From IMG/VR virus record IMGVR_UViG_3300035687_000024, positions 1 through 22,040 of that record: a stretch of 22,040 nt of DNA, one strand, 5' to 3'. Positions 21,977 to 22,040 of this stretch are shown here, one piece after another. Source of the stretch: a virus. Position 1 is the stretch's first letter. Each line of letters opens with the position of its first letter. A program made the translations under genes and the position numbers. The notes beneath the pieces are model-generated. The model was not told where the DNA came from. It did no database searches and saw nothing but the letters and a program-made list of their open reading frames with translations.

Positions 21977-22040
21977 GCTCGTGTCCTGTTCTATCCTCTA
22001 AGGGGTACCCCTGTCTATCCTGCGGTCTTGCAAGCGTGGT
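21977..22040. other. Non-coding edge upstream of terS
   Basis: No gene is seen in these 64 bases. They hold the terS ribosome site and the repeat-palindrome element. No clear -10/-35 promoter could be assigned. Confidence 0.6.
21985..22021 (-). promoter_or_regulatory. Repeat-palindrome-repeat element upstream of terS
   Basis: Minus strand: AGGATAGACAGG (22021-22010), the 12-nt perfect palindrome AGGGGTACCCCT (22012-22001), then AGGATAGAACAGG (21997-21985). The two flanking copies differ by one inserted A. Nearness to terS fits a terminase binding or cos-like site or an operator. This is inference from position. Confidence 0.35.

Noticed and set aside
1-22040. tRNA genes, insertion sequences, att sites
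   Set aside because: None recognised by eye on either strand. The gene packing leaves almost no intergenic space.

Overview
The window is one face of the structural module of a tailed phage or prophage (Caudoviricetes, long non-contractile lambda/HK97-type tail). Every gene I can support lies on the minus strand, so transcription runs from the right edge to the left. The DNA is GC-rich with strong GC third-position bias and good AGGAG-type ribosome sites. This suggests a high-GC proteobacterial host, perhaps betaproteobacterial, but the host assignment is an inference. No integrase, repressor, lysis gene or att site is visible, so prophage versus free phage cannot be decided.

Layout in transcription order. 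(1) Packaging and head, 21976 to 13312: terminase small and large subunits, HK97-type portal, three accessory genes (136 aa, 255 aa, and an acidic DDTL-repeat protein), U35-type prohead protease, major capsid protein with an unusual signal-peptide-like N terminus, a 66-aa protein, and a gp6-type head-tail connector. (2) An 11-gene sugar/methyl-transfer cassette, 13315 to 5449: a GGGPS-motif protein, two paralogous GT-B-like proteins, two SAM methyltransferases, a radical SAM enzyme with a second cysteine cluster, a family 2 glycosyltransferase, a small DxD glycosyltransferase, a GT9/heptosyltransferase-like protein, an FkbM methyltransferase and a GT8-like protein. It sits exactly between the connector and the head-closure gene, which are normally adjacent. 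(3) Neck and tail, 5452 to 1: head closure, HK97 gp10-like protein, tail completion protein, tail tube, G/GT tail assembly chaperones with an A8 frameshift site, tape measure, and a partial minor tail protein cut by the left edge.

The most unusual item is the head-closure gene. Its normal ~110-aa fold is split near residue 17 by about 300 residues made of a LamG/concanavalin-like domain plus a module that resembles the C-terminal half of the minor tail protein family. The minor tail gene at the left edge carries the same LamG start, and the two copies are identical over 101 bp (1-101 = 5246-5346). A tail-gene segment therefore appears to have been copied into the neck gene, directly downstream of the glycosylation cassette.

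Almost all genes are packed with 1-50 bp overlaps, many of the ATGA type, so translation is probably coupled. Three hairpin-plus-T-run elements break this pattern. They precede the capsid gene, the 66-aa gene and the tail tube gene, each followed by a strong Shine-Dalgarno sequence.
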